A stretch of DNA of 6,454 nt, from the NCBI GenBank assembly GCA_021166815.1, contig JAJPEO010000160.1:1-6454 (forward strand), in the 5' to 3' direction. The stretch comes from Nocardioides sp. (GTDB lineage Bacteria > Actinomycetota > Actinomycetes > Propionibacteriales > Nocardioidaceae). The first letter of the stretch is position 1. Each line of letters starts with the position of its first letter. The position numbers were made by a program, and so were the translations under genes. Shown in pieces: positions 6,263 to 6,454 of the stretch. Under the pieces are notes generated by a model. The model saw only the letters and a list, made by a program, of their open reading frames with translations, was not told the origin of the DNA and did no database searches.

Positions 6263-6454
6263 ATGGCCGCCTCGCGCTTCATCAAGGACACCGGCCTCAC
6301 CGTCCGCATGACCACGGTGATGTTCCTGCTCGCCGGGCTGTTCGTCGCGCTCGTCGTGGGCGTCATGTACGCCGTGGACGTGGCGTACGCCCCCTTCGTC
6401 GCGATCGCCGGCATCGGGGTGGCGTTCTGGCAGTGGTGGAGCTCGGACAAGGTC
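6263..6454 (+). CDS. htpX: HtpX-like M48 membrane metalloprotease, 3' truncated
   Basis: Only the first 64 codons are visible; the gene runs off the right edge. Seen: RFIKDTGLTVRMTTVMFLLAGL (residues 5-26) followed by two membrane helices at about 17-38 and 44-59 and the tail FWQWWSSDKV. This is the N-terminal segment of actinobacterial HtpX-family proteases, which cut misfolded inner-membrane proteins. The HExxH zinc motif lies outside the window, so catalysis is not proven. Start: ATG at 6263, 10 nt after the stop of the PspAA-like gene with no clear Shine-Dalgarno, consistent with translation coupled to the upstream gene. Context fits: HtpX-type proteases are known partners of PspA and PspAA. 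An unrelated two-helix protein is possible but less likely. Confidence 0.8.
   Translation, partial: MAASRFIKDTGLTVRMTTVMFLLAGLFVALVVGVMYAVDVAYAPFVAIAGIGVAFWQWWSSDKV

Noticed and set aside
5611..6450. A 279-codon - strand reading frame opposite pspA, pspAA and htpX
   Set aside because: It is antisense to three genes with family patterns, and its product is Ser/Ala-rich with no domain or ribosome binding site.

Overview
The window is very GC-rich, gene-dense chromosomal DNA from an actinobacterium. The evidence is the strong G/C bias at third codon positions, the GTG and TTG starts, -10-like TANNNT boxes placed 6 nt before start codons (leaderless pattern), a dapB very like that of Mycobacterium, and a DUF3043 gene, a family found in actinobacteria. 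A Nocardioides-like member of the Propionibacteriales would fit, but that is a guess from overall feel. I see no mobile element, CRISPR array, tRNA or rRNA.

Left part (1-2478): the 3' portion of an M16 zinc protease (PepR-like) runs off the left edge on +. It converges on a small class I SAM-dependent methyltransferase on -, which is divergent from dapB on +, the reductase of the diaminopimelate/lysine pathway. M16 protease upstream of dapB is the usual actinobacterial order (pnp, M16, dapB). The methyltransferase looks inserted into that order.

Middle (2508-3822): on the - strand an azlC-azlD pair (branched-chain amino acid exporter type, overlapping TGATG junction) converges on dapB. Upstream of it lies an unrecognised 73-residue two-helix membrane protein with a His-rich tail, preceded by a CRP/FNR-like palindrome.

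Right part (3923-6454): on -, a DUF3043 membrane protein gene and a GNAT acetyltransferase gene with a His-rich N-terminus overlap by ATGA. On +, diverging from a short 106-bp promoter region, is an envelope-stress operon: pspA, then a 92-residue PspAA-like protein (ATGA overlap), then the first 64 codons of an HtpX-like M48 membrane metalloprotease cut by the right edge. The two divergent units are each preceded by the same hexamer, TAGGCT, so their -10 boxes form an inverted repeat.

The most interesting region is the envelope-stress neighbourhood: PspA (membrane-binding coiled coil), PspAA, and a membrane protease, transcribed back-to-back with DUF3043 plus a His-tagged-looking acetyltransferase. 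PspA/PspAA/HtpX is a known association, so this is not a wholly new system. The coupling to DUF3043-GNAT through a 106-bp shared control region is the part worth following up. No stretch over 300 bases lacks a gene.
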